A stretch of DNA of 17,794 nucleotides from Acidimicrobiales bacterium. Lineage in GTDB: Bacteria > Actinomycetota > Acidimicrobiia > Acidimicrobiales > Palsa-688. The stretch is from NCBI GenBank assembly GCA_019241495.1, contig JAFAWZ010000224.1:1-17794 (forward strand), given 5' to 3'. Below are positions 7,178-15,243 of this stretch, piece after piece. A program made the position numbers and the translations under genes. Every line of letters starts with the position of its first letter. Within the stretch, counting starts at the first letter, position 1. The notes below the pieces were generated by a model, which worked only from the letters and a program-made list of their open reading frames with translations, searched no databases and was not told the origin of the DNA.

Positions 7178-8676
7178 TGGGGACCGTCCCGCTCCATGAG
7201 ATCGCCCGCCTGCCGGGGCCCCCACGTGCCCGCCGCATACCCGGCCAGCGGGACAGCCCGCTCCTGCCAGGCCTTGAGGATGGGGTCGACGATCTTCCAA
7301 GCCTGGTCGACTTCGTCGCTGCGAATGAAAAGGGTGGGGTCGCCGACCATGGCGTCGAGAAGCAGCCTCTCGTACGCTTCTGGCGGGTCCTCCAGGAAAG
7401 CCGTGCCGTAGGACATGTCCATGAGCACGTCGCGAACGGTGAACGCCTGCCCGGGAACCTTGGCGCCGAAGCGCAAGGCCACCCCTTCGTCGGGCTGGAT
7501 CCGCAACACCAGGGCGTTCGGGCGCAGATCCCTCGTCTCGGCCCGACCGAAGGCAAGATGGGGCACCGCCTTGAACTGCAAAGCGACCTCCGTCAGCCGC
7601 TTGGGCAGCCGCTTCCCGGTCCGGATGTAGATCGGGACGCCCGCCCACCGCCAGTTGTCCACCTCGAGCTTCATGGCGACGAACGTCTCGGTCTCGCTTT
7701 TCGGGTCCACATCGCGCTCTTGGCGGTAGGCCGGTACCGCGATGCCCTCGCTCCATCCGCTGTCGTACTGGGCTCGCACCACGTTGGTCTTGACGTAGTC
7801 GAGGGTCGGGATGAGAACCGATCGGAGAGCCTTGACCTTTTCGTCGCGGATCCCTTGCGCGTCGATGCTGCCAGGGGGCTCCATCAGGGTCAGGGACAGG
7901 ACCTGCATGACGTGGTTCTGGACGATGTCGCGCAGCGCGCCGGCCGTCTCGTAGAAACCGCCGCGACCCTCCACCCCGAGAGACTCGGCCACGGTGATCT
8001 GGACGTGGTCCAAGTAGCTGCGGTTCCACAATGGCTCGAAGATGGCGTTGGCGAAGCGCAGGGCCAGGACGTTCTGCACCGTCTCCTTCCCGAGGTAGTG
8101 GTCGATCCGGTAGATCTGGTCCTCACTGAAGACCCGGTGCAGGGCGCTATCCAGCTGGCGGGCGCTTTCCAGGTCCCGGCCGAAGGGCTTCTCGATCACC
8201 AGTCGCACCGCGGTGTCCGGAGCGGCTGGCCGGTTCAGCCCCACCCCGCCCAGCCCGGTTGCCACCTCCTCGAACACGGCGGGGACGGTGGCCAGGTAGA
8301 ACGTCCGGTTACCCGTTGCTCCGAGATCGTTCTCCACCTCTTGGAGCACCGAAGCCAGCTTCTTGAATGTGCCGGCGTCGACGTAGTCGCCGACCACATA
8401 GCGGCTTTGCTTTACGACGTCGGACCACGACGGCGCGGCGTCAGGCACCGCGTCCATCATCAGCTCGCGGAAGCCGTCGTCGGTGAGCTCGGTGCGGGCC
8501 ACGCCCACCACCGCGAACGTCGGCGACAGGAGCCGGCGTCGGGACAGCTGGGCGATGGCGGGCAACAGCTTGCGGTGGGTGAGATCACCCGAGGCACCGA
8601 ATACGACCAGCACGCCGGGCGGAGCCTTCCGGGTGGCGTCGAGGCCCTCGGCCAGGGGGTTGTTCGGCAGCTCCAT
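7162..8676 (-). CDS. zwf: Glucose-6-phosphate 1-dehydrogenase
   Basis: The first, NADP-reducing step of the oxidative pentose-phosphate pathway: glucose 6-phosphate to 6-phosphogluconolactone. The 504 residues contain the nucleotide-binding GASGDL at 27-32, EKPFG at 162-166 and the active-site signature RIDHYLGKE at 190-198 (catalytic His and substrate Lys). The C-terminal domain is typical (YIRTGKRLPKR; PDEGVALRFGAKVPG). Length is normal for the family. The tal stop codon TAA (8682..8680) is followed directly by GTG (8679) and then ATG (8676); I use the ATG, but the GTG would add one residue. No Shine-Dalgarno separates the genes, so translation probably depends on ribosomes finishing tal. 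The enzyme likely works with the OpcA encoded just downstream. It supplies NADPH, which the reductases further down the run could consume. Confidence 0.96.
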   Translation of the reverse strand: MELPNNPLAEGLDATRKAPPGVLVVFGASGDLTHRKLLPAIAQLSRRRLLSPTFAVVGVARTELTDDGFRELMMDAVPDAAPSWSDVVKQSRYVVGDYVDAGTFKKLASVLQEVENDLGATGNRTFYLATVPAVFEEVATGLGGVGLNRPAAPDTAVRLVIEKPFGRDLESARQLDSALHRVFSEDQIYRIDHYLGKETVQNVLALRFANAIFEPLWNRSYLDHVQITVAESLGVEGRGGFYETAGALRDIVQNHVMQVLSLTLMEPPGSIDAQGIRDEKVKALRSVLIPTLDYVKTNVVRAQYDSGWSEGIAVPAYRQERDVDPKSETETFVAMKLEVDNWRWAGVPIYIRTGKRLPKRLTEVALQFKAVPHLAFGRAETRDLRPNALVLRIQPDEGVALRFGAKVPGQAFTVRDVLMDMSYGTAFLEDPPEAYERLLLDAMVGDPTLFIRSDEVDQAWKIVDPILKAWQERAVPLAGYAAGTWGPRQAGDLMERDGPQWRTP

Positions 8677-8679
8677 CAC

Positions 8680-9774
8680 TTATCGGGCGAGGGAGGCGGC
8701 CTTGTCCGAGAGGGACTGGAGCAGCTCGTCCCAGCTCTTCGTGAACGTCGCCACCCCCTCCTCTTCGAGCACCCGCGACACATCCGCCATGTCGATGCCC
8801 GCTTCGGCCAGGCGGGCCAAGCAGGCATGGGCGGCGTCGCTGCCCTGGTCCGCGGTCCGGGCCACCCGGCCGTGGTCTAAAAAGGCCTGCACCGTGGCGT
8901 CTGGCATGGTGTTGACCGTGTCGGGGCCGATGAGGTTCTCGACGTAGAGCAAGTCGGGGTAAGCGGGGTTCTTGGTCGAAGTGGACGCCCACAGCGGGCG
9001 TTGAGGATGGGCCCCCGCCTGGGTGAGAGCGTCCCAGCGAGGCCCGGAGAAGGTCCGTTGGAACAGGTCGTATGCGAGCTTCGCTTGGGCCACCGCGGCT
9101 TGGCCGAACAGGGAAGGATCGGCCCCCGCCTTCTCCAACCGGCGGTCGACCTCGGTGTCGACCCGGCTGACGAAGAACGACGCCACGCTGTGGACGCTCG
9201 AGGTGTCCCCGCCTCGCTCGGCCAAGGCCTCCAAACCACTCAGGTAGGCCTCGATGACGTCCTGGTAGCGGGCCAGGCTGAAGATGAGCGTGACGTTGAT
9301 GTTCCGGCCCTCGGAGATCATCTGCCGGATGGCCGGGACGCCCTCGCGGGTGGCGGGGATCTTCACCATGAGGTTGGGCACGCCGATGCGCTCGTGGAGG
9401 CTGCGGGCCGCCTCGACGGTCGCTTCGGTCCGGTTGGCGAGGGCGGGCGAGACCTCCAACGACACGAACCCGTCGCGGCCGCCGCTGGAGTCGTACACCG
9501 GTCGCAGCACACCGCACGCGCCGGTGATGTCGTCGATGGCCATGTCCCAGAACGCCGCCTCGACCGAGTCGCGCGAGATGATCTCCCTGAACTGCTCGTC
9601 GTAGGAGTCCGAGGCGGTCATCGCCTTCTGGAAGATGGTGGGGTTGGACGTGACCCCCCTGATCCCGGTATCGACCAGGTCCCGCAAGCCGCCGCCCCGC
9701 ACGCTCGATCGAGTCAAATTGTCGATCCAGGGACTTTGGCCCTGCTCGGTGTACAAGTCGTGGAGCTTGGTCAT
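8680..9774 (-). CDS. tal: Transaldolase (actinobacterial long type)
   Basis: The ATG at 9774 overlaps the tkt stop as ATGA (9771-9774), and the product is 364 residues. Transaldolase motifs are clear: DTGIRGVTSNPTIFQKA around 35-51, the Schiff-base lysine K138 in NLMVKIPAT, INVTLIFSLARY around 159-170, and WASTSTKNPAYPDLLYVE in the C-terminal third, which is typical of the ~370-residue actinobacterial class. It transfers a dihydroxyacetone unit between sedoheptulose 7-phosphate and glyceraldehyde 3-phosphate in the non-oxidative pentose-phosphate pathway. The order tkt-tal-zwf-opcA-pgl is the standard actinobacterial operon. Further open sequence upstream of the chosen ATG is tkt in another frame and was excluded. 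Confidence 0.96.
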   Translation of the reverse strand: MTKLHDLYTEQGQSPWIDNLTRSSVRGGGLRDLVDTGIRGVTSNPTIFQKAMTASDSYDEQFREIISRDSVEAAFWDMAIDDITGACGVLRPVYDSSGGRDGFVSLEVSPALANRTEATVEAARSLHERIGVPNLMVKIPATREGVPAIRQMISEGRNINVTLIFSLARYQDVIEAYLSGLEALAERGGDTSSVHSVASFFVSRVDTEVDRRLEKAGADPSLFGQAAVAQAKLAYDLFQRTFSGPRWDALTQAGAHPQRPLWASTSTKNPAYPDLLYVENLIGPDTVNTMPDATVQAFLDHGRVARTADQGSDAAHACLARLAEAGIDMADVSRVLEEEGVATFTKSWDELLQSLSDKAASLAR

Positions 9775-11777
9775 GGCAAGTCCTCCTCGTCGTAGTCGTC
9801 GTATGACTCGATGCTGTCCAGCAGGATCGTGGCCCGGGCCGCCACGTTCTCGGGGGTGAACCCGAAGGCGTCGAGCACCTGCTGCCCGGGCCCCGAAGCC
9901 CCGAAGTGGTCGATGCAGACCGAGTCGTCGGCCCAGCGCGACCAACCGAAAGAGCTGGCCGCCTCCACGGACAACACCGGGGCCCCTGGTCCGAGCACCG
10001 AGTCCTGATAATCCTCGTCCTGCTCGTCGAAGAGCTCCCAGCTCGGCATGGACACGACCCGGGCCGCGATGCCCTGATCGTCGAGGATGCGGGCTGCCTC
10101 CACGCAGACCGACACCTCCGAGCCGGTGCCGACCAGCACGATGTCGGGATCATCGCCGCCGTCGACGAGCACATAGGCGCCTCGTTCGAGGTCGGTGCCG
10201 AGCTCCGCGGTGCCCTCCAGAACGGGCAGGTCCTGGCGGCTGAGGATCAAGGCGGTCGGACCATCGCGCTCGATGGCCACGCGCAGCGCCTGGGCCGATT
10301 CGTTGGCGTCGGCCGGGCGGATCACCCGCAGGCCGGGCATGGCCCGAACCGCGGCCAGTTGCTCGATCGGTTGGTGGGTCGGCCCGTCCTGGCCCAAACC
10401 TACGGAGTCATGGGTCCAGAAGTAGACGACCTTGGCCTCCGACACGGCGGCCAGCCGGACCGAACCGCGCATGTAGTCACTGAAGACGAAGAACGTCCCG
10501 CCGACGGGCAGGGTCCCGCCGTGAAGAGCCATGCCGTTCATGGTCCCGGCCATGGCGTGCTCGCGGACGCCGTAGGCGATGGCCCGACCCTCGGGATGCT
10601 CCATGCTCTGCAGCGGCTCGTCGTCGAGCTTGGTGCCGGTGTTGCCGGTGAGATCGGCGCCTCCTGCTACCAAGCCGGGCACGTCGGCGGCCACGGCGTT
10701 GAGAGCCACGTTGGCCGACTTGCGCGTCGCCACGGACTCGCCCGGCTTCCACACCGGGAGCTTGGACTCCCACCCCGCTCTGCCTCCCGCCGCCCAGGCT
10801 GCGTCCCAGCCGTCGCGATCGCCGGTCCACGCCGACAGGCGCTTCTCCCAGTCCTCGCGACCGGCCCGGCCCCGGGAGCCGGCCTGGCGGTACATCTGCA
10901 GCGCTTCGTCGGGCACCCAGAACTGCTGATCGGGGGGCAGCCCGAGCAGCTCCTTGGTGGCCCGCACCTCGTCCTCGCCGAGAGGCGAGCCGTGAGCCTT
11001 CGGGCTGTCGGTGAGATGGGGGGCAGGCCAGGCGATGTGGCTGCGCAGGACAAGGAGGCTGGGCCTCTCCTTTTCGTCCATGGCCCGACGCAAGGCCGCT
11101 TCGAGGGAGTCGGTGTCGTTGGCCGTCTCGCCGAGGCGCTCCACGTGCCAGCCGTAGCTCTCGAACCGGGCGCCGGCGTCGTCGCTCAGAGCCAGCTCGG
11201 TCGGTCCGTCGATGGTGACGTGGTTGTCGTCGTAGACGTAGATGAGCCGGCCCAGGCGCAGGTGGCCGGCCAGGGAGGCCGCCTCGTGGCTGATCCCCTC
11301 CATGAGATCCCCGTCACTGCAGATGACGAAAGTGTGGTGGTCGATGAGCTCCGACCCGTACCTGGACCGAAGCAGCCGTTCGGCGACGCCCATGCCGACG
11401 CCGTTGGCCACTCCCTGGCCGAGCGGCCCGGTCGTGACTTCGATCCCCGGCAGCTGGTGCACCTCCGGGTGGCCAGGGGTCCGGCTGCCGAGCTGGCGGA
11501 ACTCCTTCAGGTCCTCCAGCTCCACCCCGTAGCCGGTCAGGTAGAGCATCGAGTACAGGAGGATGCAGGCGTGGCCGCAGGAGAGGATGAAGCGGTCGCG
11601 ATCGGGCCAGTGCGGGTCTCCGGCGTCGTAGCGCATGATCCGGGTCCACAGCACATGGGCGAGCGGGGCGAGCGCCATGGCCGTCCCGGGGTGCCCGGAA
11701 TCCGCCTTCTGGGGGGCGTCCATGGCCAGGCCCCGGATGACGTTGATCCCGAGTTGTTCGAGGTCGCGCTCGGTCAT
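9771..11777 (-). CDS. tkt: Transketolase
   Basis: The head gene of the minus-strand run encodes a normal-length 668-residue transketolase, the thiamine-diphosphate enzyme that moves two-carbon units between sugar phosphates. The N-terminal DSGHPGTAMALAPLAHVLW lies at 26-44, the conserved His of the LSCGHACILLYS loop near 69, and the ThDP/metal motif SDGDLMEG at 154-161 with YDDNHVTIDG at 182-191. The pyrimidine domain has GVREHAMAGTMNGMALHGG and THDSVGLGQDGPTHQPIEQ, and the C-terminal domain contains VSMPSWELFDEQ. The acidic tail SYDDYDEEDLP is a little unusual. The ATG at 11777 has no Shine-Dalgarno, but TAGGGT lies six bases before it, suggesting a leaderless transcript that begins here and continues through the pentose-phosphate genes. 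Confidence 0.97.
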   Translation of the reverse strand: MTERDLEQLGINVIRGLAMDAPQKADSGHPGTAMALAPLAHVLWTRIMRYDAGDPHWPDRDRFILSCGHACILLYSMLYLTGYGVELEDLKEFRQLGSRTPGHPEVHQLPGIEVTTGPLGQGVANGVGMGVAERLLRSRYGSELIDHHTFVICSDGDLMEGISHEAASLAGHLRLGRLIYVYDDNHVTIDGPTELALSDDAGARFESYGWHVERLGETANDTDSLEAALRRAMDEKERPSLLVLRSHIAWPAPHLTDSPKAHGSPLGEDEVRATKELLGLPPDQQFWVPDEALQMYRQAGSRGRAGREDWEKRLSAWTGDRDGWDAAWAAGGRAGWESKLPVWKPGESVATRKSANVALNAVAADVPGLVAGGADLTGNTGTKLDDEPLQSMEHPEGRAIAYGVREHAMAGTMNGMALHGGTLPVGGTFFVFSDYMRGSVRLAAVSEAKVVYFWTHDSVGLGQDGPTHQPIEQLAAVRAMPGLRVIRPADANESAQALRVAIERDGPTALILSRQDLPVLEGTAELGTDLERGAYVLVDGGDDPDIVLVGTGSEVSVCVEAARILDDQGIAARVVSMPSWELFDEQDEDYQDSVLGPGAPVLSVEAASSFGWSRWADDSVCIDHFGASGPGQQVLDAFGFTPENVAARATILLDSIESYDDYDEEDLP

Positions 11778-11783
11778 GCGGCC

Positions 11784-11789
11784 ACCCTA
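11784..11789 (-). promoter_or_regulatory. Candidate -10 box (TAGGGT) for tkt
   Basis: TAGGGT on the minus strand fits the actinobacterial TAnnnT -10 consensus and ends six bases before the tkt ATG (11777), which would put the transcription start at the start codon. I see no convincing -35 hexamer 16-18 bases upstream. The 48-base gap to the upstream gene and the lack of a Shine-Dalgarno support a leaderless start. Confidence 0.4.
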
Positions 11790-11825
11790 CCTACGCCCTG
11801 AGGGGGTGGCGGACTAGGCGTTACC

Positions 11826-12215
11826 TCAGGCCGGCGGCAGGAGGGTGAGGGGCACCACCGTCGGGTCCCCGTCGGGCAGCAACCGGCAGTGCGCCTCGAT
11901 TGTGCCGTACTTCTCGTAGGACAGCTCGCCCCGCACCAGCCGGTAGGTGAACTTCCCTGGCTCCACCTGGAACGGCGACACGTTGCGGGCCACTTGCTCG
12001 CCGCTGTCGTCCCGGAACACCACTTCGAGTATCCCCTGACCGTCCTCGTCGGGCCGGCACCGGACCAGCACGATGAGGTGGGGGGTGATGGCGACGGGCG
12101 GCTCGGACGGCGCGGCGAGGGAGAACATGATCCCGGTCAGGTCGATCCGGCTCGACGGCCCGGGCGCGGGCCGCAGGTCGATGTTCTCGGCGAAGAGGGC
12201 GGAGATGATGTCCAT
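11826..12215 (-). CDS. Hypothetical protein, 129 residues
   Basis: I do not recognise this family. The ATG at 12215 gives a 129-residue soluble-looking protein with no signal peptide or membrane segment and no cysteine-rich site. Its pattern of alternating hydrophobic strands looks like a beta-sandwich or lipocalin-like fold: SSRIDLTGIMFSLA, AITPHLIVLVRCRP, GILEVVFRDDSGEQVARNV, GKFTYRLVRGELSY and GTIEAHCRLLPDG. The phrase 'LEVVFRDDSGEQVARNVSPF' is reminiscent of small actinobacterial proteins that read like ligand or domain-of-unknown-function beta proteins, but I cannot name one with confidence. It lies between the desaturase and tkt with gaps of about 35 and 48 bases, so it may be co-transcribed with the desaturase. 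Codon use resembles its neighbours, so it is probably a real gene. Confidence 0.7.
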   Translation of the reverse strand: MDIISALFAENIDLRPAPGPSSRIDLTGIMFSLAAPSEPPVAITPHLIVLVRCRPDEDGQGILEVVFRDDSGEQVARNVSPFQVEPGKFTYRLVRGELSYEKYGTIEAHCRLLPDGDPTVVPLTLLPPA

Positions 12216-12250
12216 TGTTCGATCAGGATTGGTATTCGATGCGGATCAGA

Positions 12251-13012
12251 TCAAGCGGCCTGGGCGGTGCGGGCCCGGCCGGCCGCGAAGCGGGGCCGGT
12301 CGTGGCGGACCGTCAGCCACTTGAAACGCTGGGCGGTGACGACGAACCACCAGCCGGGGTCGATCTCGCGCCGCCGGAACGACAGGCGAGCGGAGGTAGG
12401 AGCGGCATGGTGGTTGCTGTGCAGCCCCTCACCGGCGGTGAGCCAGGCCAGCCACTGGCTATTGGTGGCCAGACCGGTGAAGGGACGACGACCGAAGGTG
12501 TGGCCGACCGCGTTGACGGCCGAGTTGAGGGCCAGGTACGACACTGTGTGGACCGATGCCGCCACCACGGTCATCACCCAGTCCCCGCCGAAGGCGAAGT
12601 ACATTCCGGTCACCCCGATGCCGAGCCCGAGGATGGCATGGTCGAAAAGGATTCGATCCCAGCGATCGGCCGGTATGTCCCGAGCGTATTTCTCCACGGT
12701 GACCCCGTCGCGAGCCGTCCTTCGGTACATGCGCACGTTGGCGATCTGAACCTTGAGGAAGCCCTCCAGGAGAGGGGAGTGGGGGTCGCCCTCGCTGTCG
12801 GTGAACGCGTGATGCTTCCGGTGCACCCCAACCCACTGCCGGGGCCGTATCCCGGTGCTCACCCACGTGAGCAGCCGGCAGGCGAAGCGCAGACCTCCGG
12901 ACATGGTTATGGCCCGGTGCGACAGCGTGCGGTGGAGGAGCACGGTGGTCAAGAAGATGGCCACCTGGCAGGTTGCCAGCCCGACGGCCGCAGCGACGAG
13001 AATCCGGGTCAC
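12251..13012 (-). CDS. Membrane fatty-acid desaturase (delta-9 acyl-CoA/acyl-lipid type)
   Basis: The 253-residue integral membrane protein has the three histidine boxes of stearoyl-CoA-type desaturases: HRTLSH at 27-32, HRKHH at 64-68, and EGLHSNHH at 195-202 (H198, H201, H202). It also has the extra ligand motif NAVGH at 167-171. Together these coordinate the di-iron centre that uses O2 and reduced ferredoxin or a similar donor to put a double bond into a fatty acyl chain. Hydrophobic stretches around 3-25, 38-56, 125-141 and 147-165 fit the four-helix membrane core. It is shorter than typical 300-residue members, mainly at both ends. The GTG start is eight bases from a TAGGTT box and has no Shine-Dalgarno. 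The gene is divergent from the carboxypeptidase gene to its right. Regiospecificity and donor are not readable. Confidence 0.92.
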   Translation of the reverse strand: MTRILVAAAVGLATCQVAIFLTTVLLHRTLSHRAITMSGGLRFACRLLTWVSTGIRPRQWVGVHRKHHAFTDSEGDPHSPLLEGFLKVQIANVRMYRRTARDGVTVEKYARDIPADRWDRILFDHAILGLGIGVTGMYFAFGGDWVMTVVAASVHTVSYLALNSAVNAVGHTFGRRPFTGLATNSQWLAWLTAGEGLHSNHHAAPTSARLSFRRREIDPGWWFVVTAQRFKWLTVRHDRPRFAAGRARTAQAA

Positions 13013-13020
13013 GAGTCGCG

Positions 13021-13026
13021 AACCTA
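13021..13026 (-). promoter_or_regulatory. Candidate -10 box (TAGGTT) for the desaturase gene
   Basis: TAGGTT on the minus strand matches TAnnnT and ends eight bases before the desaturase GTG (13012). No clear -35 box is seen. The location inside a short divergent intergenic region and the missing Shine-Dalgarno support a leaderless start. Confidence 0.4.
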
Positions 13027-13058
13027 CCCGACGCCGGGCCGCGATGAGCGCTTGGGCC

Positions 13059-13064
13059 TACCCT
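13059..13064 (+). promoter_or_regulatory. Candidate -10 box (TACCCT) for the D-Ala-D-Ala carboxypeptidase gene
   Basis: TACCCT matches TAnnnT. It ends seven bases before an in-frame GTG at 13072 and thirteen before the ATG at 13078. It would support either a leaderless start at 13072 or a very short leader to 13078, and argues against the more upstream GTG at 13066, which lies only one base after the box. No -35 match is evident. Confidence 0.33.
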
Positions 13065-13077
13065 GGTGGGGGTGAAG

Positions 13078-14589
13078 ATGAGGCGGTGGGCGGGCGCAGC
13101 CGTAGCCTTGCCCGCGTTCGTCGGCGGGGCGTCTCTGCTCGGTGGCGCCGCCGAGCTGCCGGCGGCCGGCCCCCCGCCTGCCGCAGTGGGCCCGACAGCG
13201 CTCTTGCCAACACCCCTTTTATCCGTCCGGCGGGCACCGGCCTGGATCGAGTCGACCCTCGCCGAGCAAAAGCTGACCGCCGCGCTTGGCCCCGTGCTCG
13301 CGGGCCAGCTGAACGGCACCTCCACTGGGTCGGGCTGCGTGCTGGTCGCTCAGGGGTCGACCGTGCTGTTCAGCTCGAACCCGACTCAGGAGCTGTTGCC
13401 GGCGTCGGATCTCAAGCTGCTGACCGCCACCGCCCTCCTGGATCGCCTCGGCGCGGACTTCCGGCTCACGACCAGGGTGATGACGCCCGCCACCACCACG
13501 GCGAACGGAGTGCTCAGCGGCAACCTGTACCTGATCGGGGGTGGGGACCCGAGGCTCCTGACCGATGCCTACGAGAAGGACTCGTACGTGGCGGGCTTCG
13601 ATCCGAGCCCGCCTGTGTACACGTCCCTGGATGAGCTCGCGGCTCAGGTCAAACAGGCCGGCGTCAGGGTAGTGACCGGCTCTGTCCTCGGTGACGACTC
13701 CCGGTTCGACCAGCAGCGATCGGTCCCGACCTGGGAGCCCGTCTACGAATCAGAGGGGGATGTCGCGCCCCTCAGCGCGCTCGAGGTGAACTATGACACC
13801 CCGCCGGCAGCCCCCCCGACCCCGCCATCCGCCGACAACTCGGGTGCGGCCAGCACGACCACCACCGTACCCGGGTCCCCGCCTCCTCCGCCTCCGGACC
13901 CACCTGTGAACGCGGCGACCATCTTCGCCGACGCGCTCCGCCAACAAGGCGTGACGGTGGAGGGCGGAGCCGCCACGGGGACCACGCCCGCTGGGGCGCG
14001 CCTCATCACCCAGATCCAGAGCCCGCCCCTGGCCACGGAGCTGCAGGCCATGGTCCGGGTCAGCGACGACACAGCGGCGGAGCTTTTGACCAAAGAGCTC
14101 GGATACCAGGTGTCGCACGAGGGAAGCACGACGGCGGGCACCGCGGCCATCCGTTCTGTCCTGGCCGCTGACGGCTTGCCCGTCGACCAGCTGACCAACC
14201 TCGACGGGTCGGGGCTCGACCGGGGCGACCGGGCGACCTGCAACCTGCTGAACCAGGTCCTCGCTCGGGCCGGTCCCACCGGCGTGCTGGCTCAAGGGCT
14301 ACCCGTGGCCGGCCAGACCGGAACGTTGCTTCACCGCCTCAGCGGGACGCCGGCCGCCGGCCGATTGGCTGGCAAGACGGGCACGCTGCAAGACGTCGCC
14401 ACGCTCAGCGGGCTCATAACCGCCCCGGCATCGGCCCCGACGGCGGCACTGAAGGCTCCCATCGTGTTCTCCATGATCGTGAACGGGCCCGGTTACACCA
14501 AGGGTCAGGATCTCATCGACAAGGTCGCGCTGGTCCTCGCCGCCTACCCGGCCGTGCCGCCTCTGGCCGCGGTGGCCCCTCGATCGTGA
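13078..14589 (+). CDS. dacB: D-alanyl-D-alanine carboxypeptidase/endopeptidase, PBP4 (peptidase S13) family
   Basis: Cell-wall enzyme that removes the terminal D-Ala of peptidoglycan stem peptides and may cut cross-links. It begins with a signal-peptide-like stretch (MRRWAGAAVALPAFVGG), so it acts outside the membrane. Numbered from ATG 13078 (503 residues), the SxxK nucleophile motif is SDLK at 110-113, motif two is SDD at 329-331 (the family usually has SDN), and KTG is at 433-435 within LAGKTGTLQDVATLSG. DGSGLDRGD and LIGGGDPRL are also typical of S13. A proline/threonine-rich insert at about 242-278 breaks the middle domain after PLSALEVNYDT and is probably a flexible loop. Starts at GTG 13066 or 13072 are also possible; 13072 would suit a leaderless mRNA. 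It is divergent from the desaturase and ends in a GTGA overlap with the next gene. Confidence 0.9.
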   Translation: MRRWAGAAVALPAFVGGASLLGGAAELPAAGPPPAAVGPTALLPTPLLSVRRAPAWIESTLAEQKLTAALGPVLAGQLNGTSTGSGCVLVAQGSTVLFSSNPTQELLPASDLKLLTATALLDRLGADFRLTTRVMTPATTTANGVLSGNLYLIGGGDPRLLTDAYEKDSYVAGFDPSPPVYTSLDELAAQVKQAGVRVVTGSVLGDDSRFDQQRSVPTWEPVYESEGDVAPLSALEVNYDTPPAAPPTPPSADNSGAASTTTTVPGSPPPPPPDPPVNAATIFADALRQQGVTVEGGAATGTTPAGARLITQIQSPPLATELQAMVRVSDDTAAELLTKELGYQVSHEGSTTAGTAAIRSVLAADGLPVDQLTNLDGSGLDRGDRATCNLLNQVLARAGPTGVLAQGLPVAGQTGTLLHRLSGTPAAGRLAGKTGTLQDVATLSGLITAPASAPTAALKAPIVFSMIVNGPGYTKGQDLIDKVALVLAAYPAVPPLAAVAPRS

Positions 14590-15213
14590 GCCGGTACCTG
14601 CCGGTGTTCCCGCTCGGGACGGTCCTGATGCCGAGCCAGGTCCTCCCGCTGCACATATTCGAGGACCGCTACCGGGCGCTCATGGAAACGCTGACCGGAC
14701 CGGGCACTCCCCAGCGAGATGGGTGTCGTCCTCATCGAGCGCGGCAGCGAGGTAGGCGGTGGGGACACCCGGGTGTCGACCGGGACGGTCGCCCATCTGA
14801 TCGAATCGGAGCGGCTCCCCGATGGGCGCTGGGTCGCGATCATCGCCGGGAGCCACCGCTTCACGGTGGAGAGGTGGTTGCCCGATGACCCCTACCCCCA
14901 GGCCATGGTCACCGAGCACGCCGACCAGCCGTGGGACCCGGCCTGCCAACCGTTGCTCGAGGAGGCCGAGCAGGTGGTGCGCCACGCGCTGCACCTGGCG
15001 TCAGAGCTGGGTGAGACGGCCGGGCCGCCCGGGTTCAAGCTGGCCGCCGATCCGGCCGTGGCCGCCTGGGAGCTGTGCGGCCGAGCCCCTCTCGGAGCGT
15101 TGGACCGCCAGCGTCTCCTCGAGGAGCCGGAGTGGACGGTCCGCCTGGAGCGGTTGAGAGACGAGGTCGAAGAGGCGGTCAAGGTTCTTGCGTTCCGACT
15201 GCACGGGCGATAA
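14586..15213 (+). pseudogene. LON substrate-binding-domain protein, disrupted by an apparent one-base frameshift
   Basis: The first part, from GTG 14586, encodes SRYLPVFPLGTVLMPSQVLP followed by LHIFEDRYRALMETLTGPGTP, the unmistakable N-terminus of a Lon N-terminal (PF02190-type) protein. It then turns into Arg-rich nonsense in the same frame. The continuation, MGVVLIERGSEVGGGDTRVSTGTVAHLIE and on to ...VLAFRLHGR, lies in the +1 frame and stops at 15213. Removing one C from the CCCC run at 14709-14712 joins the halves into a normal ~208-residue protein reading LTGPGTPSEMGVVLIERG. The joined protein lacks the AAA+ and protease domains, like the stand-alone LON-domain proteins of many bacteria, whose role is poorly known. 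The start overlaps the carboxypeptidase stop as GTGA. The break may be a sequencing or assembly error, a true mutation, or a +1 frameshift at CCC-C; I think an error or mutation is likeliest. Confidence 0.85.
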
Positions 15214-15243
15214 GGATCGACGACCCATGAGGCGCCCCACGCC

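Noticed and set aside
7178..8029. A longer N-terminus for OpcA, reaching to 8029
   Set aside because: It is zwf in another frame and has no OpcA-like sequence.
9906..11801. A 1.9-kb open frame on the plus strand lying antisense to transketolase
   Set aside because: It mirrors a confidently identified gene. Long antisense open frames are common in GC-rich codon usage, and the translation (His/Gly/Arg-rich, no domain) looks like a shadow.
11781..11810. GCCACCC/GGGTGGC inverted repeat in the tkt upstream gap, considered as a terminator
   Set aside because: The stem is only seven pairs with a 16-base loop and no T-run, and its left arm overlaps the better-supported TAGGGT box.
13794..13911. Proline/threonine-rich stretch in the carboxypeptidase gene as a frameshift artefact
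   Set aside because: The frame is open and in phase with conserved sequence on both sides; it reads as a low-complexity loop of a real protein.
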